A DNA stretch of 64,000 bases from Stenogyne calaminthoides (Eukaryota > Streptophyta > Magnoliopsida > Lamiales > Lamiaceae): positions 14,744,728 through 14,808,727 of the forward strand of contig JBBCBC010000016.1 in the NCBI GenBank assembly GCA_037126765.1, given 5' to 3'. Each line of letters starts with the position of its first letter. The stretch's first letter is position 1. Made by a program: the position numbers and the translations under genes. The notes below the pieces were generated by a model, which was given only the letters and a program-made list of their open reading frames with translations, was not told where the DNA came from and ran no database searches. This document shows positions 1 through 9,760 of the stretch, piece by piece.

Positions 1-1010
1 TCGAGAGTCCTGTTCCTTCTTTCAAAGAACACCATTTTGTTGAGGGGTCCTTGCGGTGATGTTTCATGAGTAATTCCATTTTTCTTTGACAATAATCGGA
101 TATGATATGATTTATAAATTGAGTTTCCTTGTCGGATCGATTTTGACCACACTCGATTTTTCTCAATACTAAGCCTTTTCGATGAATTCGGCGACTTTAT
201 CCGAGTCTCTTTCTTACTGAGTAAGAATATGACCCAAGTATATCTTGAGTAGTCATCAACTACTACCAATGTGTATTTCCTGCCATTAGTGCTCAATGGT
301 GTTATAGGACTAAAAAGATCCATATGTTGTAACTGAAGTATTCTTTCAGTAGAAACATCTACTTTGCTTTTTAAATGATGCTCTAACTTGTTTTTCCTTT
401 CGCACGCATCACAAATATGTTCCTTCTTGAACACTTCATTAGGCAACCCTCTTACAAGAGCTAATCTTGCAAGCTTATTCAAGGTTTTGAAATTCAGGTG
501 ATTCATTCTTTTATGCCATAACCAACTGGTGTCTGTGGAACTTTTAACAACCAAACATGTATCTTTAGGAGTTGAACTCCAATCAGCAAGATACACATAT
601 CCTTTTCTAGTACCAAAAGAATAATATTTTTACGTGTTGTATCATCTTTCACATAACATAAGTTCTTAGAGAACTCAACATTAAAAACCCTTATCACGAA
701 ATTGGCTTATTGAAAGCAAATTATGCTTCAATCGAATACATATGAAACACCATGGATATGGGCGAGTGGATTTACAAAGTTCCATATCCTCCGGTCAATC
801 CCTTGGAGTTATCCCCAAAAGTGATCTGAGGGCCTCTTTGTTCAACATAGTCACTGAGTATCTTCTTGAATCCTGTCATATGTCTTGAACATCCACTGTC
901 AAGATACCATACATCGGGGCTTTTTTCATCTCTGCTTTCATCGGTCTTTATGTGATCTTTAATCATTTCGGTGCCTTGTTTTCCTCCCGAAAAAACAGAT
1001 CAATTTTTAG
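1..1010 (-). pseudogene. Sirevirus C protease and integrase (pol, partial)
   Basis: This is the pol start of element C, read leftward. The aspartic protease frame is open at 772-966 and carries the active-site triad in YLDSGCSRHMTG (Asp-Ser-Gly codons at 892-900). The protease would mature the polyprotein inside the virus-like particle. Further left are the GAG-pre-integrase/HHCC zinc region (about 350-700) and the integrase core, including the VVDDYSRYTWV block near 190-270. The window starts in the PQQNG-type block of the integrase core. The frame is lost at about 640-700 and several times before position 1. The same region of B keeps longer open frames. Family and domain order are clear; this copy is not functional as written. 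Confidence 0.85.
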
Positions 1011-3404
1011 GTACCCAATTTGTATAGGGTCCTACATGATTAGCTGTACCTTTCGGAATCCAAATCTACCTGACAACTCTAATCACTTTAGAGTGGCTAA
1101 TTTATCTTCCATAAACATCAACATACACATTCACTACTCTGGGTGCCTTAGCAGTCTTCTGTGTATGAGTGCTAGCCTTAACATGAACATGGGCTTTTGA
1201 ATTTTTCTTTGGTTCAGGCCTTCTGTTCATTTGCTTTGGCTTTTGTGCAACCGGTCTAAATCTTTGATGACTCGGGTTCAGATAACTTTTACCCTTAGGC
1301 AAGTGGGGTTCAGGTTGCCTGTACTGAAATCTGGGTCTTTCAGTATACTGAGGACTTGGTCTCTTGATTGAGAATGTCTCTCTTGAGTGTTTCTCATATG
1401 AGGATTCCTCGATGGTTGATGTGGAGCCTTTTCGGGTTTGCATTCTTAGCGAGAGGCTTTGAAGTACTTGCTCGAAACTTTCTTAACCGAAAGTGCTTTC
1501 GGGTTTTCTAGCCTTTCACCGAGGTTTGGGCTTTCCCTACGATCATTGGTTTCTTCGAGACCATAGGTCCTTTTCCCTTGTCTACAACCTTGGGCATTTC
1601 TTCGGTTTGAAGTGTAGGTGCCTTTGGTTTTACAAAGATTGTCTTCTTGCTACTTGATCTTTGCATTAGAGATGACCTTGTGAGGTTCCTCTGGAATGTA
1701 TCCCAATCCAGATTTTATAGTGGCGGATCTCTGGTAACTACGAATTTCATCTATTACTTTAGATGCGATTATTCAATAGAGTTAGCTTCTTTCGTGCACT
1801 ATCCTTACGATTCTGTAGAGTTTTCATGCTTCTCGGAGAGGTCATTGAATTTAGTTACGATCAATTTGAATCTCTTGATGGATTTCTCTAGCTTTCCGAT
1901 TAGGGTTACTATCAACTTCTCTTTCTCACGAGAGTTGTACTTTTGAACATCCAGTTCATCGGTAGCTCCCATTAATTGAGAAGTGATTTCGATTTTGCTA
2001 GAGTCTTTCCATTTTAGATTTTCAAACTTTTCGGTTCTTTATTACGCTCTTGAGTTTCATTTAGCAGATTCTTGTAAAAGCGGCATAGTCCTTCATCGAT
2101 TCTCAAAAGAATCCATCAGTCAAATTGGTCATTTACGGTTGAACTTGACAACTCTTGTGCTAGTGTAGGAGCAACAACGAGAGAAAAAGAGTTTACCTCC
2201 TCAATGGCCATCGACAAATGTCATCACTTTCTTTGTTCGAGAATATCTCATCGAAAGAGCTAGATCCCTCCTCGAATGTTCTTTTTTTTTGCAACCATGA
2301 CCTTTTTGCTAGAGAACTTCTTGTCTCTTTTAACTTGCCTTTCTCTTCTCTCCTTAGCACTTTTCGATCACGGACAATCATAATCGAAGTGACCTTTCTT
2401 TTGGCAATTGTAGCATCTGTGGCATCATCATCATCGATCACTATCTTCTTTGGACTTGGAGTCCTTCCTTTTGGATGAAGATCCCTCGACTTTCGGTCCT
2501 TTCTTCTTCTCGGTTGATCGTCCTCCGGTTTCTTCGGTTTTTGTGATTCTGTAATAGCTTTTGTATTTTCCATATCGACTATTAAGTCTTTTAAACCTCC
2601 TTGCCATCGTCTTTAGCTTATCCTCAAGCTCATCCCCGATTCTTAGCAAGGAGTTCTCGAACTCTCTAGTTTCTGGGTTTTATCTTTGGCCTTAAAAGCC
2701 ACATTCTTACTAGATGATGAATCATCTTTCTTTGTCGACCTTTTTAGATTTCTTATCAATTACAAACTCATAGGCCTTCAAATTCGAGAGAAGACTTGTT
2801 GATATGGCATTGAATTAATGTTTTTGGTGTTTTCAATCACCTTTGCATGTATATCCCATTTCTTAGAAAGACCTCTAAGAATTTTCAATGCAACTTCTCT
2901 CTGTGGATATTTCTTTCCAAGTGCATTTAGATCATTCATAATACTTAGTGAATCGACTTCCAATTTGTCAATAGATTCACCTTCTTCCATTTCAAAACTA
3001 TCAAACTTTCCAATTGCAACCTGAAAGTTTGTTTTCCTTGATATGATCGTGCCTTGGCACATTACAACTAGTGTATCCCAAATTTCTTTTACGGTATTGC
3101 AGTGAGAGATCATTCCCATCACACCATCATCAATTGTACTGTATAGTGTGTCTTTAGCAATGTAGTCTAGATTGACTAACTTTCTCTTCTCAGAGTCGGT
3201 TGGTCATCGGACTTAGGAAAGTCGCTCTAGGATCGTTTCTCTCATTTTACATTTCCTCCAGGATTCACCACGATGAAATTGGAATGGACCTTCAGAGACC
3301 ACTCTCCACATTCGTTCATGTTTAGAATACAGGTGAGCCTGCATTCTCAGTCTCCATAAATCATAGTTCTCCACTGAGAACATGGGAAGTTTCTTAGAAG
3401 ACAT
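1011..3404 (-). pseudogene. Sirevirus C gag (broken)
   Basis: Gag is the structural protein that packages the element RNA. I take the ATG at 3404 because it gives MSSKKLPMFSVENYDLW, the same start as in B, 115-127 bases after the PBS. Recognisable blocks follow leftward: the capsid-like middle (2778-3122), a Lys-rich stretch (about 2431-2650) and a CCHC zinc knuckle near 2370-2420, which is readable only after a frame change. A basic, Pro/Gln-rich tail at 1102-1443 leads to the protease. At least five frame changes interrupt it. Many coincide with CAG/CTG sites in B that read CG or CCG here, so part of the damage may not be real. Confidence 0.8.
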
Positions 3405-3518
3405 TTTAAATCGAGTCTTTTAAGAATTCAACCAAATAAGATCGATTCGGATAGACCACAAGTATTTTTAGCAAATAAAACTTTGGTCAACAAAGCAGTG
3501 GTCAAGTTGAACCACCGC

Positions 3519-3528
3519 CTCGATACCA
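3519..3528 (-). other. Primer-binding site of C
   Basis: On the minus strand this reads TGGTATCGAG, two bases inside the LTR. It matches the initiator-Met tRNA complement TGGTATCAGAG except for one missing A at a CAG. It begins a hairpin (GCGGTGGT pairing with ACCACTGC) that continues into the leader. Confidence 0.8.
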
Positions 3529-3555
3529 CTTGTTGGTCGGTGCAAACGAAGTCTT

Positions 3556-3580
3556 ACACGTGTATGGGGAATACACGTGT
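3556..3580. repeat. Perfect inverted repeat with paired G-boxes at LTR U5 end
   Basis: ACACGTGTAT and ATACACGTGT flank a 5-base G-rich spacer. Each arm holds CACGTG, the plant G-box. The same structure occurs at 16304-16329, 36884-36909 and 49489-49515, with single changes in some arms. Confidence 0.8.
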
Positions 3581-4119
3581 TCGGTGTTTTTAAAACTTTT
3601 CTTTTTTCGAGTCACTTGGGTCAGTTGTGTCACCAAGGTTTGGTCCCGAGAAGCACAAATCACTCGAGTCAAAGTCTTCGAGACAGTGATCTCGGTTTGC
3701 TTTGAAACCTCGAGATAATCCCAATCGTGTCACGAGTTTTGAGAGATCCTGAGTTGCTTGGATCGGATAACTAACTTATCGAACCCTCGGAAGAGTAAGT
3801 TCGGTTTGGTAACTATCTGTTCTAGCTACTTTCGGATGTCTTGAATGGTTGGCCCTTTAGTTTATACTCGTTTTAAGCTTTCTTTGAAAACCTTCCTTTA
3901 ATGGAATAGTGATTAGGCTGTGATTCAATTACATTCAACTTCTAGTGGATTGATTCCAACTGAAATATCAGTGAAAATATGCTCTTAGATTTAAGTCAAT
4001 GCAACAGTTAAGCACAGATAAGGAAATCAATAAACAACACATCAATTTATAGTGGTTCAGAGACTCAAGCTCCTACGTCCACTCTCTCTGATCTCTTCAG
4101 AGAAATTCACTAATCACTT

Positions 4120-4335
4120 CCTGAGCTTTCTGACTACCTCGCGTAGTTTACTTACTCAACTCGCCCCGAGCTTTACGACTACTCCCGTAGTTTACTTACT
4201 CAACCCGACCTTGAGCTTTCTGACTACCTCCGTAGTTTACTTACTCAAACACAAACAAGCTTTCAGACTACCTCTGTAGCTTACTAACTTCACCTCTAGA
4301 GCTTTCTGACTACTCCGCGTAGTTTACTAACTCTT
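4120..4335 (-). repeat. LTR tandem repeat of about 42 bp, five units (C)
   Basis: The unit contains GTAGTTTACTTACTCAA and GAGCTTTCTGACTAC on the plus strand. It is repeated about five times with small length changes. It lies downstream of the LTR TATA-like box, hence probably in transcribed R/U5. Matching arrays lie in the LTRs of B and A. Confidence 0.85.
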
Positions 4336-5104
4336 TACAACTCTTCTCACCAACAATCACACACCAACTACCTTCTAAAGGGTTTGGGGTTTTTTGGTTG
4401 GTTTCCAACTAGGATGAGATATCCTTTACAATAAAGTACAATGCAAAGGCTAGGATATCTCGACTAAGCTTTGGATATATCTTCTCAAGCTAGGCTTAGT
4501 TTAATGAGCTCTCTTCAATTTAAAAGCACTTGGGAAATTTTATGTTTTTCGAGTGCTTTAAGTTTGCGATAATAAGTTTGAGCTCTTGAGTTGCTTACAA
4601 ATTTCCCGTAACCTTACAATGTAGAGGGTCACAAGTACTTATAGGCATACACCAAGGTCAATCTTGAAAAACTATCCGTTGGAGGAGATAGCTTCGTGAG
4701 TTTCCTCTTATGGTGTGTGAGGAACAACTATATTTAGGGTTTGAAACTCCCTAACACGTTTTAGGCAATAGCCTTTCATGTAGCCGGTCTTCACTTTTTG
4801 CAGTCTGAAACTTTTGTACTTCTGACATCTTTTTTTTCGGCGACATGTCCTTTGTCGATTGTCGATATGGCTGATCTTTGTCTTCCTCTTTTGACTTTTG
4901 TCTCCGTTAAAGGTAGACACCTTCAACGGCTCTTTTGGTTACAAACTACGAGTTGATATAACCTTAACAACACTCTTACTTAGTTCATTTTGTCTGCATT
5001 TGAATGTCTTGGCAAATATCTATTTTTCTAAGGAATCGCGATTTTCTCGGTATTGCATCCCGGATAGATATTCTCGATTGCCTCGGAACATTGAGGGTTT
5101 ATCT

Positions 5105-5440
5105 TGAGCATTGGTACATTCTTGAGTCTTGATAATTCTTTGTGCCTTGATATTCTTGATCTTGATTCTTGGTCTTACATCTTACGTGTCTTGTCTTACG
5201 AGTCTTGAGGTCTTACGAGTCTTGGCGTCTTTGAGTCTTGAGTCTTACGAGTCTTCACGGATATCTTGGTGATATCTTTGAATCTTCATCTTGAGTCTTG
5301 AGTTCCTCGGTTTCATCTTTGAGTCTCTGATATCTCGGTTTCACCTTTGAGTCTTGATTCTCGATTTCTTCTTGAGTCTTGAAACTTTAGTTTCATCTTT
5401 GAAACTTTAGTTTCTTGAAACTTATCTTGAGTTCTTGAAT
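5105..5440 (-). repeat. Degenerate U3 repeats (AGTCTTG-type)
   Basis: Irregular reiteration of a 7-12 bp motif around GAGTCTTG/TTACGAGTCTTG in the LTR U3, upstream of the TATA-like box. Equivalent AAGACTCAAGAC repeats lie at about 35125-35350 and 47760-47960. There is no constant spacer, so it is not a CRISPR array. Confidence 0.7.
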
Positions 5441-5608
5441 CTTGGATCTAACACGATCTATATCTGCGACTATACATTTTGCGAGATATCATCACGAATA
5501 CTCTCTGGCGAATCGACTCAACTATCAAGATTATCCTGAACATGTCATACTCAGGGGTTTTGGGATCTAATCAAAATCATATATCTTTATTAAATTCATC
5601 TCCCAACA

Positions 5609-6435
5609 ACTATATAATTAATATTGCACTATCCAACCTTAACCCATATTACGGTAATATGGCTCCCGGTTATTATTTCCCGTGTTTAAGATTATTTAGT
5701 CCATTATTAATTAAGCCACTGAAAAGCTTTATATTAATTAATATCTTTATCCTTGGAGTAAGGACAACTCAACTTTATTATCCATACCGAAAAATTAATT
5801 ACACTTGCAAGATTTGGTATTATAAAGGTTCCGAGCCCACCAAGGGGACCAATCACGTAGGAGTTTACAAGCACACGATTCTCTGTATTAGTTTAGCAAT
5901 TGTCGTGCAATTAATATTATTGCCCAAGATATAGGGTATCGAAGTCACAATGATTCTCTTCCCATTTATAAGTCAAAGCAATAACTACTAATCGCATACG
6001 GTCCTTATTAAGTGACAGAGATTAAGAAATCAACAACCACTGAGGTCTAACTCTTCATCCCTTAAGTCAGTGCGAATGAGTTTATCCTCTCTGCAGGTCT
6101 GCTTCAGCTCATCGAATGCACTAGTGTAATCTCTTGGTCAAGACAAGCCAATCTGAGCCTTACACATCAACTTCTACCAATAGGCTGTTCGGTTCTATCT
6201 AAGTTGTGAAACACACACTAGTTTACAAGGGACTGTTAACGTGATCTTCTGTGATCTGGTATCACCACGTTAACTACAATGTAACATGTGCTATTATATG
6301 AACGATTTGCAATAAAATATATATAACATTCAATCATATTTAAAGCAACAATGATAAATAATTTATTTCAGTAAATAAGTGTTTAATACATAGGTTATAC
6401 AAAGTAAAAGCATACTTTCACGTATAACCCCAACA
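5609..6435 (-). repeat. D/E-type copia LTR, end fragment that hosts C
   Basis: Strong similarity to the right halves of the D and E LTRs: blocks AATTAATATTGCACTATCC, TATTATTTCCCGTGTTTAAG and ATACAAAGTAAAAGCATAC. It ends with the LTR terminus CCCCAACA at 6435. The left half was separated by the insertion of C at 5608/5609. No polypurine-tract or leader follows it at 6436, so this edge is the outer end of an element or solo LTR. The frame of 151 codons on the plus strand here (5479-5934) is non-coding LTR sequence. Confidence 0.8.
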
Positions 6436-7608
6436 AAAATGGCAAAGAATCTCACAATCTCTACCCTCACAATCTCCATCCTTCATTCCCTTTGAAAAGT
6501 CAACAAAACACTAAAAAAATATTTTTTCTTAATTTGTGTGCAAAAGCAAGTGTGCATTTTGGTGGGGGACGAAGGGAGTAATATTTTATGTGATAAAGTG
6601 TTGGGAGTATAAATAATTATTTATTAGTATTTTATGTGATAAATTGATAAAGTGATAAAGTGTGTATTTTCATTTAAGAAAATGTGCAGTTAAAACTGAG
6701 ACGCCCAAAATGGAAATAATACAATCAAGATTGAGATGGAGAGAGTATTATTTTTACACCCACAATTTTAAATAAATTTTTTTAAAAAATTAGACATAAC
6801 ATAATAAGGGTGTATACAATATAGAAATTAATTAATTATGTTACTTTTTAATAGCTCCATTTAAGATCCTTTTTACCCTACTGAATAATTATAAACTTAA
6901 TAGTTTATAATTTTTTTTTTTTTGATAAAGTATAAAGTGAATAAGTTTCCTACAAGAATTTGTGAAACTAATTAAGAAGCGTGATTTATAATATTAAATG
7001 GTATTAATTGTGATAACTAAAGGGTGTGACTTTTTACTATAAATGATATTACTCATAACACTGAAGGGTGTGACTTATATTACATCAGGAGGTATTAATA
7101 GTGAACACTGAATGATGTGATTTATATTACAAAAATGTATTAATCATGATAACTGAAGGGTCTGTAAAAAAAAAAAGAAAACTAAAGGGCAATGTCTATA
7201 AAAAAGGAACTAGTTTCACGGTAAATTATTATTTTCATATTAATAATTATATGATTTATTATAAATAAATTATATGTTTTAATATAATAAATTGCATGTT
7301 TCTAAAATATACTCCTAAGCAGTCCACGTGAGATACTTCTCACTGGAGTTTTGAGCGAAAATTATTTTAAAAAATATTTAAGTTGAAAGCAACGACGGAT
7401 CTCGGGGGTATATAGTTATATTAATATGTGTATTTTTCCTTCTTGTTTAGATTTATATGTGTATATATGTATAGTTACATCAATATTTAAGTGTTGATGT
7501 ATATTATTTAGTATCATTCCTGGATCCGCCACTGGTTGAAAGTATGTGTTTTGTTTTAAAAAATTAAATGTATGTGCTACAATTGATAAAAATGATTTAC
7601 ATATATGT
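6436..7608. other. AT-rich low-copy intergenic DNA
   Basis: No gene seen. It contains poly-A/T runs and a degenerate tandem repeat (6976-7168). Two stretches resemble eroded Stowaway ends (GGGACGAAGGGAGTA near 6568 and GAGATGGAGAGAGTA near 6735), but no matching partner ends were found. Confidence 0.6.
6976..7168 (+). repeat. Degenerate tandem repeat, unit about 50-60 bp
   Basis: Four diverged units share GGTATTAAT..GTGATAACTGAAGGGTGTGACTTATATTA-like text. The core TGAAGGGTGTGACTT recurs at about 7017, 7062, 7108 and 7157 with changes. No coding potential. Confidence 0.6.
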
Positions 7609-7610
7609 TA

Positions 7611-7809
7611 CTCCCTCCGTCCCAACATTAGTTGAACACTTGTCTTATTTTGACATCTCAACATTACTTGAATACTCCCAAAATGGAAACAAATATAATG
7701 TTCATACACTCACAACACCCTTTTTTTATTCCACTCAAACCCACTAATCCTCACTTTACTTGGTTTGTGTGCCGTTTTCAGTGTTCAAGTCATCTTGGGA
7801 CGGAGGGAG
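7611..7809. mobile_element. Stowaway-type MITE (Tc1/mariner, non-autonomous)
   Basis: 199 bp with terminal inverted repeats CTCCCTCCGTCCCA at the left and TGGGACGGAGGGAG at the right, flanked by TA on both sides (7609-7610 and 7810-7811). These are the typical ends and target duplication of plant Stowaway elements. The subterminal parts (GTTGAAC / GTTCAAG) are also partly complementary. It has no transposase; the 60-codon frame inside is not a gene. Confidence 0.9.
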
Positions 7810-7934
7810 TATAAATAATTATATAGCCTTCATTGTAAAACAATAAAATTTTGAATATAGAAATCATTCTTAAATCAATTTCTAAATACAACCTAGCTAC
7901 TTTTATCGACTTAAGTAGATAGTACAGGTCGGAT

Positions 7935-8063
7935 TAGGGGTGGCATACCGTACCGTACCGTATCGTAATTTATGGTATGTAAAAATTAATACTGTACCGT
8001 ATTAAAAATTACGGTATACCGAAGTTTGGTATATCGTAATTTCGGTATGCTAAAATCACATAC
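7935..8063 (+). mobile_element. hAT-like non-autonomous element end, truncated by F
   Basis: TTAGGGGTGGCATACC followed by repeated ACCGT and then GGTATACC/GGTATATC resembles the ends of plant hAT-type elements (TAGGGGTGGCA start, ACCGTACC subterminal repeats). It is cut on the right by the start of the F LTR at about 8064, and no right end is found. Family assignment is from end similarity only. Confidence 0.45.
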
Positions 8064-9499
8064 TATAGGTCCCGAACGGGTTTCAGTGAGGGTGGAAGTC
8101 TAGAGTGGAGGGGTAAATAGACTTCCAAAACTTTTTCGTGGATCAGGTGTGTAAATAAGTAATCCCGATCAGAGTGCGGAGTGAATCAGTATGGACTGAT
8201 ATCCAACTTACTAATCTATCAAGCAGATCAGTTCCGCGTCTATCAGTTTAACTAATGGTGTGGAAGATTAGTTAACCCGTGTGAAAACCAGTTTTACTCA
8301 AACAAAGATTCTGACTAATCTGGTTCAGATCAGATGACAAAGGTGTAAAGCTGATCAGATCAGAAGCTTGATGCTAGTTTGATCCAGGTACAGAATATGC
8401 ATGCAGATAACAAAGAGTAGTGTGCAGATAAGTGTAAAGCAAAGTAAATGCACACAGATTTATAGTGGTTCGGACAACTTGTCCTACGTCCACTCTTCCC
8501 TATCAGTAGGGGCACCAACTTAACCCACTGGACTTAGTTTAATGTGTTAGTCCAACACAGTACAACCAACAGATGTTTCATGAGTTCTCACTCGACCAAT
8601 CCCAGAAATCGGATCTAGAAACCCTAGAATAAAATCTTGCTATAACAAACTTAACCTAACTTTTGTTTGGGTATAAGATTTGTGATGTTCCAACTAGAAT
8701 ACTATCCTATCTTCTATGTAGCCTAAGGTTGGAGGATAAGTATTCTATGCTAAGAACAATGGGATGAACACTTAAGAATAAATCTTGAGTTTATGTTCTT
8801 CGTGCGGAAACTTGCTTGTGCTTGAGCTTGATGATAATTTATGTAACCTTACTATGAAGGTTTGATCCCATATTTATAGGCATAAAATCGAACTAGCCGT
8901 TGGAGAGCAATTTGAATTTCGGTCTATTTTAAGTAGATCTGCATGGCAGATTTGACGTGCTTCAGGGGCGGCATGGCCGAAAGAATGCAAGATTGTCCTT
9001 TCTAGCCGTTTGACACTGAACCACTTTTCTGCAGACTGTCAGTACTCCGTACGTGCGTTGTCGACTCCTCATAGGCTGATGGAATTGACACAGATCAGTT
9101 CAAACACTGATCTGTCTACCTGATTTAGGTCTTCTGCTTGTAAGTTGTCTTAGCATAACTTACTGACCTTATCTTGTTATCATCTAATGTAGGTCTTCTG
9201 GGCGGTCTTTTGTCTTGAACTCTTCTGCTTATCTGCTTCTCGGCTTATCTACTTCAATCACCAGATCTTCAGCATATCTGATCTTCGAGTTAACTGATCT
9301 TGATCTTCTGATCTTCAAGACTTAACCTATAAATATTAAGTTCCCCCTCAATATGTGACCTATCTTTTACTTCAGCTATCTATACAATTCAGTTGGTCAT
9401 CTTATCTGCTATCTATATCACCAGTCAGCTAACAGGTCTGACTGGTCCTATTACATTATCTGTTTTGGAACTTCCATCGAAACTACAAATTTCCCAACA
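8064..9499 (-). repeat. 3' LTR of Sirevirus F
   Basis: The right edge is clear: the plus strand ends TTTCCCAACA at 9499, followed by a polypurine tract read on the minus strand. The left edge is less sure. I place it at about 8064, where GTTCGGGACCTATA on the minus strand resembles the GGGACCAACA terminus of the other Sireviruses. It shares the TATA-like box (minus CCTATAAATA, 8871-8880) and the ACCACTATAAATCTG-type block near 8460 with the A/B/C LTRs but is otherwise diverged, so F is a separate, older family. Confidence 0.75.
8871..8880 (-). promoter_or_regulatory. TATA-like box of F LTR
   Basis: Minus strand CCTATAAATA. It occupies the same place relative to neighbouring conserved LTR text as in A and B. 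Confidence 0.6.
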
Positions 9500-9518
9500 A
9501 TTTCCCCCTTTTTGATGG
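9500..9518 (-). other. Polypurine tract of F
   Basis: Minus strand CCATCAAAAAGGGGGAAAT directly upstream of the 3' LTR start. It matches the tract of A at 47536-47549 (AAAAAGGGGGAAAT). It primes plus-strand DNA synthesis. Confidence 0.85.
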
Positions 9519-9760
9519 AACCAAAACAGTTAATCAGAAAAACATATAATCAGAAGTAAACAATCAGATAACAACACACAGTTCAGAAGACAATGAGAGG
9601 TTGTCTTAGAATCAGAAAAAGATAGGATATTTTATTGTCAACGATGTATGATTACAAAATACAGCAAAAATACCTATCAGCTGATTCTAAGTATCTTCTG
9701 ATCTGATCACGTCCGATAGTGAAACTTCTGGAGTTCTGGAGGAATGTTAAATACTTTGTA
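9519..9760 (-). other. F 3' untranslated region
   Basis: AT-rich, no open frame. It lies between the end of the extra ORF and the polypurine tract and corresponds to 47080-47535 of element A, though shorter. Confidence 0.6.

Larger units (their letters stand above)
1..5608 (-). mobile_element. Sirevirus-type copia retrotransposon C (5' half, cut by window edge)
   Basis: Minus-strand element whose 5' LTR lies at 3531-5608 and whose gag, protease and integrase run leftward off the window. Its LTR ends, PBS position and proteins match elements A and B in this window, so the three are one family. It sits inside a D/E-type LTR: the DNA right of its LTR (5609 onward) continues such an LTR in mid-sequence. 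RT, RNase H, the extra ORF and the 3' LTR must lie left of the window. The coding part is broken into short frames, largely at CAG/CTG positions where B is intact. Confidence 0.9.
3531..5608 (-). repeat. 5' LTR of Sirevirus C
   Basis: 2078 bp running TG..CA on both strands: TGTTGGTCGG at the left edge and TCTCCCAACA at the right. On the minus strand it begins TGTTGGGAGATGAATT, as in both LTRs of A. From right to left it holds a U3 with degenerate AGTCTTG-type repeats (about 5105-5440), a TATA-like box (minus CTATAAGT, about 4637-4644), a tandem repeat of about 42 bp in R/U5 (about 4120-4335) and a G-box inverted repeat next to the U5 end (3556-3580). The 3' LTR is outside the window, so no age estimate is possible. 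Confidence 0.9.

Noticed and set aside
5105..5440. Possible CRISPR-like or satellite array
   Set aside because: Repeats are short, irregular, without constant spacers, and lie in an LTR U3 of a plant element.
5479..5934. 151-codon plus-strand frame
   Set aside because: It spans the junction of the C LTR with the host D/E LTR, so it cannot be an old gene. The composition is AT-rich LTR text.
6540..6760. Second, eroded Stowaway element
   Set aside because: Only isolated end-like strings; no pair of inverted ends at a fitting distance and no TA duplication could be set.
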